DNA of 24,286 nucleotides from CAKUFA01 sp963646285 (GTDB lineage Bacteria > Bacillota > Clostridia > Christensenellales > Aristaeellaceae), in NCBI GenBank assembly GCA_963646285.1, contig CAVIWF010000039.1, positions 1 to 24,286 on the forward strand, in the 5' to 3' direction. This document shows positions 8,525 through 15,321 of the stretch, one piece after another. How positions within the stretch are numbered: the first letter of the stretch is position 1; each line of letters starts with the position of its first letter. The notes beneath the pieces are model-generated. The model did no database searches. It worked only from the letters and a program-made list of their open reading frames with translations, and was not told the DNA's origin. A program made the translations under genes and the position numbers.

Positions 8525-9775
8525 TTAAACCAATCCTGTTTCCCTGGCCATGGATAGCGCCAGCACATTCCAGTTGATGAAGCCGCCGTTCATCACAGGT
8601 GCTCCCGTTTCCGGGCTGTAATACTCGTGGAGGCAGCCGTGATCCAGCAGATCCTGCCCCAGCAGGTGCACGGAACGGGCGGCAATGTCCTGGGCTTCCT
8701 GATGGTATCCGTACTTTTCCAGCCCTGTGCAGACAATGTAGTTGGCAATCAGCCAAATGGGACCCAACCAGTTGGAGGGGTTGTTGGTGGCGGACAGGTC
8801 GTACATTTTTTCATTCCGGGCAAGGGTGCGGATGCCGAAGGGGGAAGCAAAGGTTTCCTCATCCACTGCCCAGCGGCGCATCCTTTCCGCCTGCTCCGGC
8901 GTGGCTATGCCTGCATACAGGGGAATGAAGCCGCTCCACACCCGGATGCGGATGGGCAGAGTCTTCCAGAATACGCCCAGCCCTTTGTGGAACCAGTCGT
9001 AGGGACGGGTGCGGATATCCACATCCACAGAATAGAAGAACCCATCCCGGGGATCCCAGCATTCAGCCTGAATGCTGCTGATCAGCGCCTGCCTCCTGGC
9101 GGCATACCGGGCGGCTTCCTCCGGCATTTGCCACAGGGTGTACAGCTTCTCCAAGCTTTCCAATTCCCGAACCATAAAGGCGTTCAGGTAGATGTTGGCT
9201 GTGCTGTCCTGGGGGCGGCCGAAGCTGGCAGGGTCGTTATCCATGCCGATCATAATATCATCATGCCAGACATACAGCCCGCTGTGCGGCTGAAAATAAG
9301 TGTCGTAATAATCCATGTACTGGCGGAAACCATCGGCGTAGGACTTTGCCCAGTCGGCACTGCCTTTTTTCTCGGAGACCAGCAGGGCTTGGCAGGCAAG
9401 GAAGGGCTTGTGCATGTTCATCCGCACCCCTTCCTTGTGCTTCCGGTTCAGGTAGGTTTCATCTCCCTTGCCGTCATCCACGATCATCATGGGAATGTAG
9501 CCGTCCGGCAGCTGATGGTCGAAGAAGTTCTGCACATTGCCCATGGCGTGGCGGAGGATTTTCTGCTGCATGGGTTCATCAAAGGCATCCCACAGGCTAA
9601 GCAGACCATAGGCGGACCAGTACGTGTCCCAGTCCCATACGTTGCCCTTGTACACCGAGCCGGGGTCGATGAAAGGATAATGAATGAAGTGATAAGGCTC
9701 CTTCAGCATGTCCTTTGCATGGGAGAGAACATAGTCCCTGACACGGGCGTAGTCAGCCTGAAATGCATCGTTCAT
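8525..9775 (-). CDS. Trehalase/GH63-like (alpha/alpha)6-barrel glycoside hydrolase
   Basis: This 416-residue cytoplasmic protein looks like a clan GH-G glycosidase (GH37/GH63/mannosylglycerate-hydrolase type). Supporting motifs in order are GNVWDWDTYWSAYGLLSLWD (substrate-binding WDxYW), QDSTANIYLNAFMVRELE, ECWDPRDGFFYSVDVD, NPSNWLGPIWLIANY (compare WRGPxWxxxNY in GH63) and LHEYYSPETGAP followed by GGFINWNVLAL (the C-terminal HExYxPxTG...W region with the expected general base Glu). No signal peptide is present. The start is ATG 9775, which overlaps the lacI stop as ATGA; AAGGAG lies 8 nt upstream. A 60-residue longer reading would be entirely inside lacI. Substrate is unknown: an alpha-glucoside, mannosylglycerate or a disaccharide released beside the GH78 enzyme are all possible. 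Confidence 0.8.
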   Translation of the reverse strand: MNDAFQADYARVRDYVLSHAKDMLKEPYHFIHYPFIDPGSVYKGNVWDWDTYWSAYGLLSLWDAFDEPMQQKILRHAMGNVQNFFDHQLPDGYIPMMIVDDGKGDETYLNRKHKEGVRMNMHKPFLACQALLVSEKKGSADWAKSYADGFRQYMDYYDTYFQPHSGLYVWHDDIMIGMDNDPASFGRPQDSTANIYLNAFMVRELESLEKLYTLWQMPEEAARYAARRQALISSIQAECWDPRDGFFYSVDVDIRTRPYDWFHKGLGVFWKTLPIRIRVWSGFIPLYAGIATPEQAERMRRWAVDEETFASPFGIRTLARNEKMYDLSATNNPSNWLGPIWLIANYIVCTGLEKYGYHQEAQDIAARSVHLLGQDLLDHGCLHEYYSPETGAPVMNGGFINWNVLALSMARETGLV

Positions 9776-10806
9776 CCTTGTCTCTCCTTTACAGTGCCGA
9801 CGGAATCCCGGCACACCGTGTCCACCGTTACCCGAATCTGGTTGTAGCCTTCCCGGGTTTCCGGCACAAGGCTGAGCAGGGTGCGAATGGCGGTCATGGC
9901 CAATTGTCGGCGATAGACGTGAATGGTGGTCAGCTGAGGGGTGCAGGCAAGGCACACGGAGGTATCGTCCATGCCCACAATGGAAATATCCTCCGGCACA
10001 CGGTAGCCGGCTTCCCGCAATGCCCGCATGCAGCCGATGGCCATTAAATCATTGGCGGCAAAGAAGGCAGTGGGCAGCGTGCCTTTGTTATTCTCCAGCA
10101 GGGTCTTCATATCCTGATAAGCCCCTTCGATGGAGGGAGAAACTTTCCACAGCCGTGCTTCATGGGTGGAAAGTCCCAGGCGGCGCAAGGCACTGTAGTA
10201 GCCGTTGAGCCGCTCCTCAATGTTGCTGAAGGCAAAGCTGCTGGTAATGTGATCAATCCTTCGGTGCCCATGGTCATGGAGCAGCTTGACAGCCAGGTAG
10301 GCGGCACCTTCGTTGTCCATCACCACGGAATGGAAGGGCTCAAAGGCACAGGCATTGTCCAGCACCACAAGGGGAGCGTGGCAGGAGGAGAACGCCGCCA
10401 GCTCATCCTTCCGCATTTCCGTGCCAAGGAGGAGAATGCCGCAGCAATCCTCCCGGCAAATTTCCTGCACATGCTGGAGGGTATCCCCGCCCCGATAGGC
10501 GTTGATGTGGGTGACCATCAGTTCCATGCCGGCATGCTTGCATTCTTCCTGCACGCTTTCGATCAGCTCAGCGAAGAACACCGTATCCATCAGTACCGTG
10601 CCGCTGGAACGGTAGACAACCAGGCGGACGTAGTTCTTCCGCCCGGTGCCCTCCTCCTGGCAGTGGTACCCCATTTCCCGGGCGATGGTCAGGATCCGAT
10701 CCGCCACCGCCTTGCTGACACCGGGTTTCCCGTTCAGCGCATTGCTTACCGTTGCCGGGGATACATTGGCAATGGCTGCAATTTCTCTTACCTTCGGCTT
10801 GGCCAT
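9772..10806 (-). CDS. LacI-family transcriptional regulator of the sugar operon
   Basis: This 344-residue repressor has an N-terminal LacI helix-turn-helix (VREIAAIANVSPATVSNALN, about 5-24, with the hinge region to about 60) and a periplasmic-binding-protein-like sugar sensor domain (about 60-335). VPEDISIVGMDD is a typical LacI-family segment near the effector pocket. It is the first gene of the operon and overlaps the next gene by ATGA, so it is probably autoregulated and cotranscribed with its targets. Of three nearby in-frame ATGs (10815, 10812, 10806) I choose 10806: AAGGA then lies 9 nt upstream, while the first is almost on top of the ribosome site. The inducer is unknown but is likely a free sugar or disaccharide from this pathway. 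Confidence 0.93.
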   Translation of the reverse strand: MAKPKVREIAAIANVSPATVSNALNGKPGVSKAVADRILTIAREMGYHCQEEGTGRKNYVRLVVYRSSGTVLMDTVFFAELIESVQEECKHAGMELMVTHINAYRGGDTLQHVQEICREDCCGILLLGTEMRKDELAAFSSCHAPLVVLDNACAFEPFHSVVMDNEGAAYLAVKLLHDHGHRRIDHITSSFAFSNIEERLNGYYSALRRLGLSTHEARLWKVSPSIEGAYQDMKTLLENNKGTLPTAFFAANDLMAIGCMRALREAGYRVPEDISIVGMDDTSVCLACTPQLTTIHVYRRQLAMTAIRTLLSLVPETREGYNQIRVTVDTVCRDSVGTVKERQG

Positions 10807-10824
10807 GTGCATCATTCCTTTTTC

Positions 10825-10835
10825 ACGCTTTGCGT
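10825..10835. promoter_or_regulatory. Short dyad at the lacI transcription start (possible operator)
   Basis: ACGC-TTT-GCGT is a perfect 11-bp dyad between the -10 element (10843-10848) and the lacI ribosome site. It sits where transcription should begin, so a repressor bound here would block the operon. The arms are only four bases long, so chance is a real alternative. Confidence 0.3.
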
Positions 10836-10842
10836 TGTTTAT

Positions 10843-10871
10843 ATTATACGAGTAAATTTGTTCAGCGTCAA
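10843..10871 (-). promoter_or_regulatory. Sigma-A promoter of the lacI-led sugar operon
   Basis: On the minus strand TTGACG (10866-10871) is followed after exactly 17 bp by a perfect TATAAT (10843-10848). Transcription should begin near 10836. It is the only strong promoter seen before the eight-gene operon. Confidence 0.85.
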
Positions 10872-10909
10872 TATAAATCGTTTAGATTTGTTAAGCTTTT
10901 TGATTTGTT
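10853..10909. promoter_or_regulatory. Three direct copies of an A/T-rich (T)RATTTGTT motif around the -35 region
   Basis: Copies are TAAATTTGTT (10853-10862), TAGATTTGTT (10883-10892) and TTGATTTGTT (10900-10909), spaced 30 and 17 bp. The first lies within the promoter spacer; the other two are upstream of -35. They could be half-sites of a regulator. They are not palindromic as LacI operators normally are, and the region is AT-rich, so they may be incidental. Confidence 0.35.
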
Positions 10910-10937
10910 GTGTTTCCGTGAGGGTGCATAGAAAAAA

Positions 10938-10951
10938 CATAACCGTTTGCA
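10938..10951 (-). promoter_or_regulatory. Possible CcpA-type cre site
   Basis: The minus strand reads TGCAAACGGTTATG, which fits the cre consensus TGWAAACGNTWNCA except at positions 3, 13 and 14. It lies about 67 bp upstream of the operon -35 element, a plausible but not ideal place for catabolite control. The same stretch overlaps a TTTGCA/TGCAAA dyad (10946-10966). Confidence 0.3.
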
Positions 10952-10990
10952 TGATTGTGTTGCAAAGTGACCTGTATGGGGAAAATCGTG

Positions 10991-11047
10991 AAAAAAAACC
11001 ACCCTGCCTCGGCGAAAGACGATTCGCACCGAAGCAGGGTGGTTTTT
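10991..11047 (-). terminator. Intrinsic terminator after trpS
   Basis: Arms AACCACCCTGC and GCAGGGTGGTT pair over 11 bp, extended by TCGG/CCGA past one mismatch. Reading the minus strand the hairpin ends in an eight-base T-run (plus-strand A-run 10991-10998). It closes the tryptophan operon and separates it from the sugar-operon promoter. A shorter T-run on the plus strand might make it weakly bidirectional. Confidence 0.92.
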
Positions 11048-11060
11048 GCTGTTCTGCCGG

Positions 11061-12122
11061 TTACTTCAGCAGATTGTTTTCATCAAAATAGTCGATTTTC
11101 ATGGCGTGGCGAACTTCCTGCAGGGTCTTTGCTGCCGTCTTTTCGGCAACGGCACTGCCTGCCTTCAGGATCTCGTACACTTCATCTGTGCGGCCTTCCC
11201 AATAGGTGCGGCGTTCCCGAATGGGCTGCAATACGGACTGCATCACATTGTTCAGGAACTTCTTCACCTTCACATCTCCCAAGCCGCCCCGCTGATAGTG
11301 AGCCTTCAGCTCATCCAGGCAGGCGTACTCCGGCAGGAACTCGGCAAAGTGCTCATCCGTGGAGAAGGCGTCCAGGTAGGTGAACACCGGGTTGCCTTCC
11401 ACCTTGCCCGGATCCTGTACCCGCAGATGATCCGGGTCGGTGAACATGGACATGATCTTCGTCTTGATTTCCTCGGGAGAATCCGCCAGATAAATGCAGT
11501 TGCCCAGGGACTTGCTCATCTTGGCCTTGCCGTCAATGCCGGGAAGGCGCATGCTGGCACGGTTGTTGGCCAAAAGGATCTGGGGCTCCGTCAGGGTTTC
11601 GCCGTACACTTCGTTGAACTTCCGCACGATTTCCCGGGTCTGCTCCAGCATGGGCTCCTGATCCTCGCCTACAGGCACCACCGTGGCGTGGAAGGCGGTA
11701 ATGTCCGCTGCCTGGCTGATGGGGTAGCAGAAGAAGCCCAGAGGAATGCTGGCTTCGAAGTTCTTCTGCTTGATTTCGGCCTTTACCGTAGGGTTCCGCT
11801 GTACCCGGGACACAGTGACCAGATTCATGTAATAGAAGGTCAGCTCGGTCAGCTCCGGCACCATGGACTGAATGAAAATGGTGGACTTGTTGGGGTCAAT
11901 GCCGCAGGCCAGATAGTCCAGCGCCACCTGCATAATGTTCTGCCGCACCTTTTCCGGGTGTTCCGCATTGTCCGTCAGTGCCTGAGCATCGGCGATCATG
12001 ATGTAGATTTCATCGAAATTGCCTGTGTTCTGCAGCCGCACCCGCTCCCGCAGGGAACCTACATAGTGGCCTACATGGAGCCGTCCCGTGGGACGGTCAC
12101 CGGTTAAAATAATCTGCTTCAT
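11061..12122 (-). CDS. trpS: Tryptophan--tRNA ligase
   Basis: This class I aminoacyl-tRNA synthetase charges tRNA-Trp using ATP. The 353-residue length is normal for bacterial TrpS. The HIGH motif is HVGH (16-19, within PTGRLHVGHYVG), the KMSKS loop is KMSKS (201-205), and GEDQEP (152-157) is a conserved active-site segment. The start is ATG 12122; GGAGG lies about 11 nt upstream. An in-frame ATG at 12140 overlaps that ribosome site and is rejected. It follows the transporter ATPase gene by 21 nt and is the last gene before a strong terminator. Cotranscription with a T-box-controlled transporter means that uncharged tRNA-Trp should raise both uptake and charging of tryptophan. Confidence 0.97.
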   Translation of the reverse strand: MKQIILTGDRPTGRLHVGHYVGSLRERVRLQNTGNFDEIYIMIADAQALTDNAEHPEKVRQNIMQVALDYLACGIDPNKSTIFIQSMVPELTELTFYYMNLVTVSRVQRNPTVKAEIKQKNFEASIPLGFFCYPISQAADITAFHATVVPVGEDQEPMLEQTREIVRKFNEVYGETLTEPQILLANNRASMRLPGIDGKAKMSKSLGNCIYLADSPEEIKTKIMSMFTDPDHLRVQDPGKVEGNPVFTYLDAFSTDEHFAEFLPEYACLDELKAHYQRGGLGDVKVKKFLNNVMQSVLQPIRERRTYWEGRTDEVYEILKAGSAVAEKTAAKTLQEVRHAMKIDYFDENNLLK

Positions 12123-12143
12123 TCTGTTCTGTTCCTCCATATC

Positions 12144-12941
12144 TTATACGCTCAGCAGCATACGGTCATTGTCCATGGTCTTGCCCTTTTTGCCGCTGTA
12201 GAGGCTCATCAGCTGTTCCACACCCATGCCGTCCCGCTGCCTGGCGTCAATATCCAGGATGATTTCGCCGTCATCCAGCATCAGGGTGCGGTTGCCGGTC
12301 TTCAGTGCCATGTTCATGTTGTGGGTGATCATCATGGTGGGAATGTGGCGGTCTTCCACGATCTTCACTGTAATGGCCATCACCTTTTCCGCCGTGGCAG
12401 GGTCAAGGGCTGCCGTATGCTCATCCAGCAATAGCAGCTGAGGCTTGGCGATGGTGGCCATCAGCAGGGTCATGGCCTGCCGCTGCCCCCCGGAAAGGAG
12501 CCCCACCTTCATTTTCAGCCGATCCTCCAGTCCCATGCCGAAGGAAGCCAGCTCCTCCCGAAAAAGGGCCATATCGCTTTTCCGCACAGCCTTGGACAGA
12601 GGAAATCTCCGCTCCTGATTATACGCCAGGGAAAGATTTTCTTCAATAGTCAAATCCGGCGCCGTCCCCTTCATGGGATCCTGAAAGAGAATGCCCAGCC
12701 GACGTGCCCGGCGGAATTCAGGCAGATAGGTAATGTCGTCCCCGTCCAGGAGGATGCTGCCGCTGTCCACCAGAAAGCTGCCTGCAATGGCACCGAACAG
12801 GGTGGACTTGCCTGCACCGTTGGAGCCGAGGATGGTAATGAAGTCCTGATTTTCAACCTTCAGGGATACATGATTCAGGGCGGTATGCTCATTCACCGTG
12901 CCCTTGCCGAAGGTTTTGCTGATGTCACGAATTTCAAGCAC
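12144..12941 (-). CDS. trpZ: ABC transporter ATPase, tryptophan-type (TrpZ)
   Basis: This 265-residue ATPase has Walker A GSNGAGKST (39-47), Q-loop Q87, signature LSGGQ (149-153), Walker B LLLLDEH with catalytic E174, and switch H207. It belongs to the ATPases paired with LivH-like permeases in the predicted TrpXYZ (COG1101/COG4120/COG2984) system. The start is taken at GTG 12941, where GGGAGGG lies 8 nt upstream and the gene overlaps the permease stop by 8 nt. A farther GTG at 12965 would add eight residues without a ribosome site. The tryptophan assignment comes from the UGG T-box and the downstream trpS; the ATPase itself does not show substrate. Confidence 0.88.
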   Translation of the reverse strand: MLEIRDISKTFGKGTVNEHTALNHVSLKVENQDFITILGSNGAGKSTLFGAIAGSFLVDSGSILLDGDDITYLPEFRRARRLGILFQDPMKGTAPDLTIEENLSLAYNQERRFPLSKAVRKSDMALFREELASFGMGLEDRLKMKVGLLSGGQRQAMTLLMATIAKPQLLLLDEHTAALDPATAEKVMAITVKIVEDRHIPTMMITHNMNMALKTGNRTLMLDDGEIILDIDARQRDGMGVEQLMSLYSGKKGKTMDNDRMLLSV

Positions 12942-13836
12942 GGCGTTTTCCCTCCCTGCGTACACGAGCCACGTGAAGCCGTTCCTTCACCGTGGGGATG
13001 CACAGCGCAATGGCCACAATGGTTGCGCTGATCAGCTTCAGGAAATAGGTGGGGAAAATGTTGGTGGACAGGGCCAGGGCAATAATCAGCCGATAAATCA
13101 CCGAGCCGACCACAGCACTGACCAGCCCCAGGGTGACCCCTTTCCTGCCCAGCAGCACTTCGCCGATGATCACCGAAGCAAGCCCTACCACCATGATGCC
13201 TACGCCGCCGGAAATGTCCGCATAGCCCTGATACTGGGCAATCACGCCGCCGCACAGGGCGATGCAGCCGTTGCTGATCATCAGCCCCAGATTGCGGATG
13301 CGATCTGCGTTGATGGAGGAGGAGCGCACCATGGCTTCATTGTTGCCCGTGGCACGGATGCACAGCCCCAGATGGGTGCGGAAGAACCAGGAAAGAATGG
13401 CCAGCACCGCCGCTGCCAGCACTACGCCCACCAGCACCCGCACCACATCCTTGCTGAAAGGCAGCTGCTTGATCAGGATGCGGAAAAGGGTCTGCTTATC
13501 CAGCAGGGTAATGTTGGCACTGGCACCCATGACCGCCAGGTTCACCGTGTACAATCCGCTCATGGTCAGGATGCCTGCCAGAATGGGATGAATGCCCAGC
13601 TTGGTCTGCAAGACACCGGTGATCCACCCTGCTCCCATGCCCGCCAGGAAGGCCAGCAGCAGCCCCAGAAAGGGATGCCCGGCAACTGTCATCATGGCGG
13701 ATACCGCTACCCCCAGGGTGAAGGATCCTTCTGCTGTAAGATCCGGGGTATTCAGCACGCGGAAGCTGATGTACACGCCCATGGCCAGCAGGCTGTAAAG
13801 CAGCCCCAGCTGAAGGGCACTAAGCACCATGTTCAC
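12934..13836 (-). CDS. trpY: ABC transporter permease, tryptophan-type (TrpY)
   Basis: This 300-residue integral membrane protein has eight or nine hydrophobic segments and is of the branched-chain amino-acid permease type (BPD_transp_2). It forms the channel of the transporter encoded with its neighbours. The cytoplasmic loop containing FRTHLGLCIRATGNNEAMVRS is the expected ATPase coupling region, and VGLASVIIGEVLLG is typical of the family. Two starts compete: GTG 13836, with AAGGAG 10 nt upstream, and ATG 13830, with GGAG 5 nt upstream; they differ by two residues. It lies 74 bp after the binding-protein gene; that gap holds a small GCAGG/CCTGC hairpin that may tune relative expression. 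Confidence 0.88.
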   Translation of the reverse strand: MNMVLSALQLGLLYSLLAMGVYISFRVLNTPDLTAEGSFTLGVAVSAMMTVAGHPFLGLLLAFLAGMGAGWITGVLQTKLGIHPILAGILTMSGLYTVNLAVMGASANITLLDKQTLFRILIKQLPFSKDVVRVLVGVVLAAAVLAILSWFFRTHLGLCIRATGNNEAMVRSSSINADRIRNLGLMISNGCIALCGGVIAQYQGYADISGGVGIMVVGLASVIIGEVLLGRKGVTLGLVSAVVGSVIYRLIIALALSTNIFPTYFLKLISATIVAIALCIPTVKERLHVARVRREGKRRA

Positions 13837-13910
13837 TCCGCTTCAACTCCTTTTTGCGCAAAGTGCCCGACGAGCAGGAGAAGCCTGCCCGCCGGGGAAG
13901 GACGGGATGA

Positions 13911-14867
13911 TTATTCCACGATCTGTGCCTGAGCAAGCACGTCCTCGCTGAGGGTAACGCCGATGGCGTCTGCCGTGGTCTTGTTGATCACCATGGTGAA
14001 GTCGCTGACCACCACGGCGGGAATATCGGCAACAGCTGTGCCCTTCAGGTACTGGGCAGACATGTCGGCAGTCAGGGCGCCGATTTCCCGGTCGCTGATG
14101 GAAATGGTGGCGAAGGCACCGGAGTTCACCATCACGGCAGAAGAGCCATATACGGGGATTTTCGCATCGCTGGCCACTTCAGCCACAACGCTCATGGCCG
14201 TCTGCACCACGGAATCGTTGGGCACGAAGATGGCATCCACCCGGCCTACCAGGGACTCCACTGCCTGCTGCACCTCGTTGGAGGAGGTAACCACCGCTTC
14301 CACATACTTCAGGCCGTTGGCATCCAGGTAAGCCTTTGCGTCATTGACGGTGGTAACAGAATTGATCTCGCTGGTGCAGTAGATCAGGCCATAGGTTTTG
14401 CAGCCGGGGGTCAGTTCATCGGAAAGCTTGAACATTTCGTCCACGGGAATGGCATTGCTGGTGCCCGTGGCGTTCTTGTCAGGGTGTGCCATGTCGGTAA
14501 TCAGCCCTGCGCCTACAGGATTGCTGACGGAAATGAAGAACAGGGGAATGTCACTTTCCATGTTCAGGAAGGCCTGTGCCGGGGGCGTGGCAATGGTCAC
14601 CACGTAATCCACGCCGGATTCTACAACGGCCTGGCAGATGGCAGCCAGGTTGCTCATGTCGCCCTGAGCATTACGATAGTCGAAGGTCATGTCTGCTTCG
14701 CTGTAACCCAGCTCACGCATCCGGTCGATGTAGCCTTCCCGCATATCGGTGAAGGCGCCGTTGTCTGCCATTTGGATAATGCCCACCCGAACGGGTTCGG
14801 CAAAGGCGGCGCAGCATACGCACAGGGCAGCGATCAGGGTCAGGAGGGAAGTCAGCAGCTTTTTCAT
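13911..14867 (-). CDS. trpX: ABC transporter substrate-binding protein, tryptophan-type (TrpX)
   Basis: This 318-residue secreted binding protein is of the COG2984 type. Residues 1-23 form a Sec signal peptide (MKKLLTSLL..., ending AFA before EPVRVGI). No clear lipobox is present despite three cysteines in the hydrophobic region, so how it is retained at the cell surface is uncertain. The mature protein has a two-lobed fold starting VRVGIIQMADN, with TIATPPAQAFL and SVSNPVGAGL typical of the family. The start is ATG 14867, with AAGGA 9 nt upstream. A longer in-frame reading to 15065 would run through the T-box terminator and is rejected. It is the first gene behind the Trp T-box, which is the main ground for naming tryptophan as ligand. 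Confidence 0.88.
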   Translation of the reverse strand: MKKLLTSLLTLIAALCVCCAAFAEPVRVGIIQMADNGAFTDMREGYIDRMRELGYSEADMTFDYRNAQGDMSNLAAICQAVVESGVDYVVTIATPPAQAFLNMESDIPLFFISVSNPVGAGLITDMAHPDKNATGTSNAIPVDEMFKLSDELTPGCKTYGLIYCTSEINSVTTVNDAKAYLDANGLKYVEAVVTSSNEVQQAVESLVGRVDAIFVPNDSVVQTAMSVVAEVASDAKIPVYGSSAVMVNSGAFATISISDREIGALTADMSAQYLKGTAVADIPAVVVSDFTMVINKTTADAIGVTLSEDVLAQAQIVE

Positions 14868-14964
14868 GGGGATCCATCCTTTCTTTGTCGGGCAGCGTCT
14901 TTGCTTGCCCGTGTCCGGCGTCTTGATCGGCGGCGCCCATGAAGTATTGTTTTCCGCAGGATAG

Positions 14965-15225
14965 AAAAAACGCACCTGTCCTTTTCTCAAGGACAGATGC
15001 GGTAAACATCTGCGGTACCACCTTGTTTGACGGTTACCCGTCCACTTACTCGGATGCCGACACATCCGCAGCCCTGTAACGCTGGCTCTGCGTCACGCCA
15101 TACTCGGGGGGAACCCCTTTCCGCATGCCCTCGGCGGTCCATTTGCCGATCCGCTTTCTGCCGGTTTCCATCCTCCCGGCTCTCTGGAAGTGCGCTGTCG
15201 GTTTAATCTCCGCCTCAACGGTTTA
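14965..15225 (-). ncRNA. T-box riboswitch, tryptophan (UGG specifier)
   Basis: The minus strand carries a full T-box leader. The T-box sequence AAGGTGGTACCGCAG is at 15010-15024. Stem I has the lower stem GGCGG/CCGCC, the AGAGAG element followed by the terminal GCCGG...CCGGC hairpin, and a specifier loop reading AAATGGA. The specifier UGG (plus-strand complement at 15139-15141) matches tRNA-Trp. The antiterminator forms from AAGG + CAGATG with CATCTG + TCCTT. The alternative terminator is CGCATCTGTCCTT/AAGGACAGGTGCG followed by six T (14965-15001). Uncharged tRNA-Trp should stabilise the antiterminator and turn on the transporter-trpS operon. Confidence 0.95.
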
Positions 15226-15229
15226 CTGG

Positions 15230-15258
15230 ATGGTAGCATATTCGTTTCTCTGTGTCAA
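15230..15258 (-). promoter_or_regulatory. Sigma-A promoter of the T-box/trpXYZ-trpS operon
   Basis: TTGACA (15253-15258), a 17-bp spacer and TACCAT (15230-15235) on the minus strand place the start near 15222, just ahead of stem I of the T-box. Confidence 0.85.
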
Positions 15259-15321
15259 GGGTAAAATGGATATTTCGGGATGTTTTTTTCCTGTTTTTCA
15301 ATTTTTGAAGAAACAATGGGC

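Noticed and set aside
14868..15065. N-terminal extension of the TrpX reading frame
   Set aside because: It would be translated from the T-box antiterminator and terminator; the signal peptide and ribosome site place the start at 14867.
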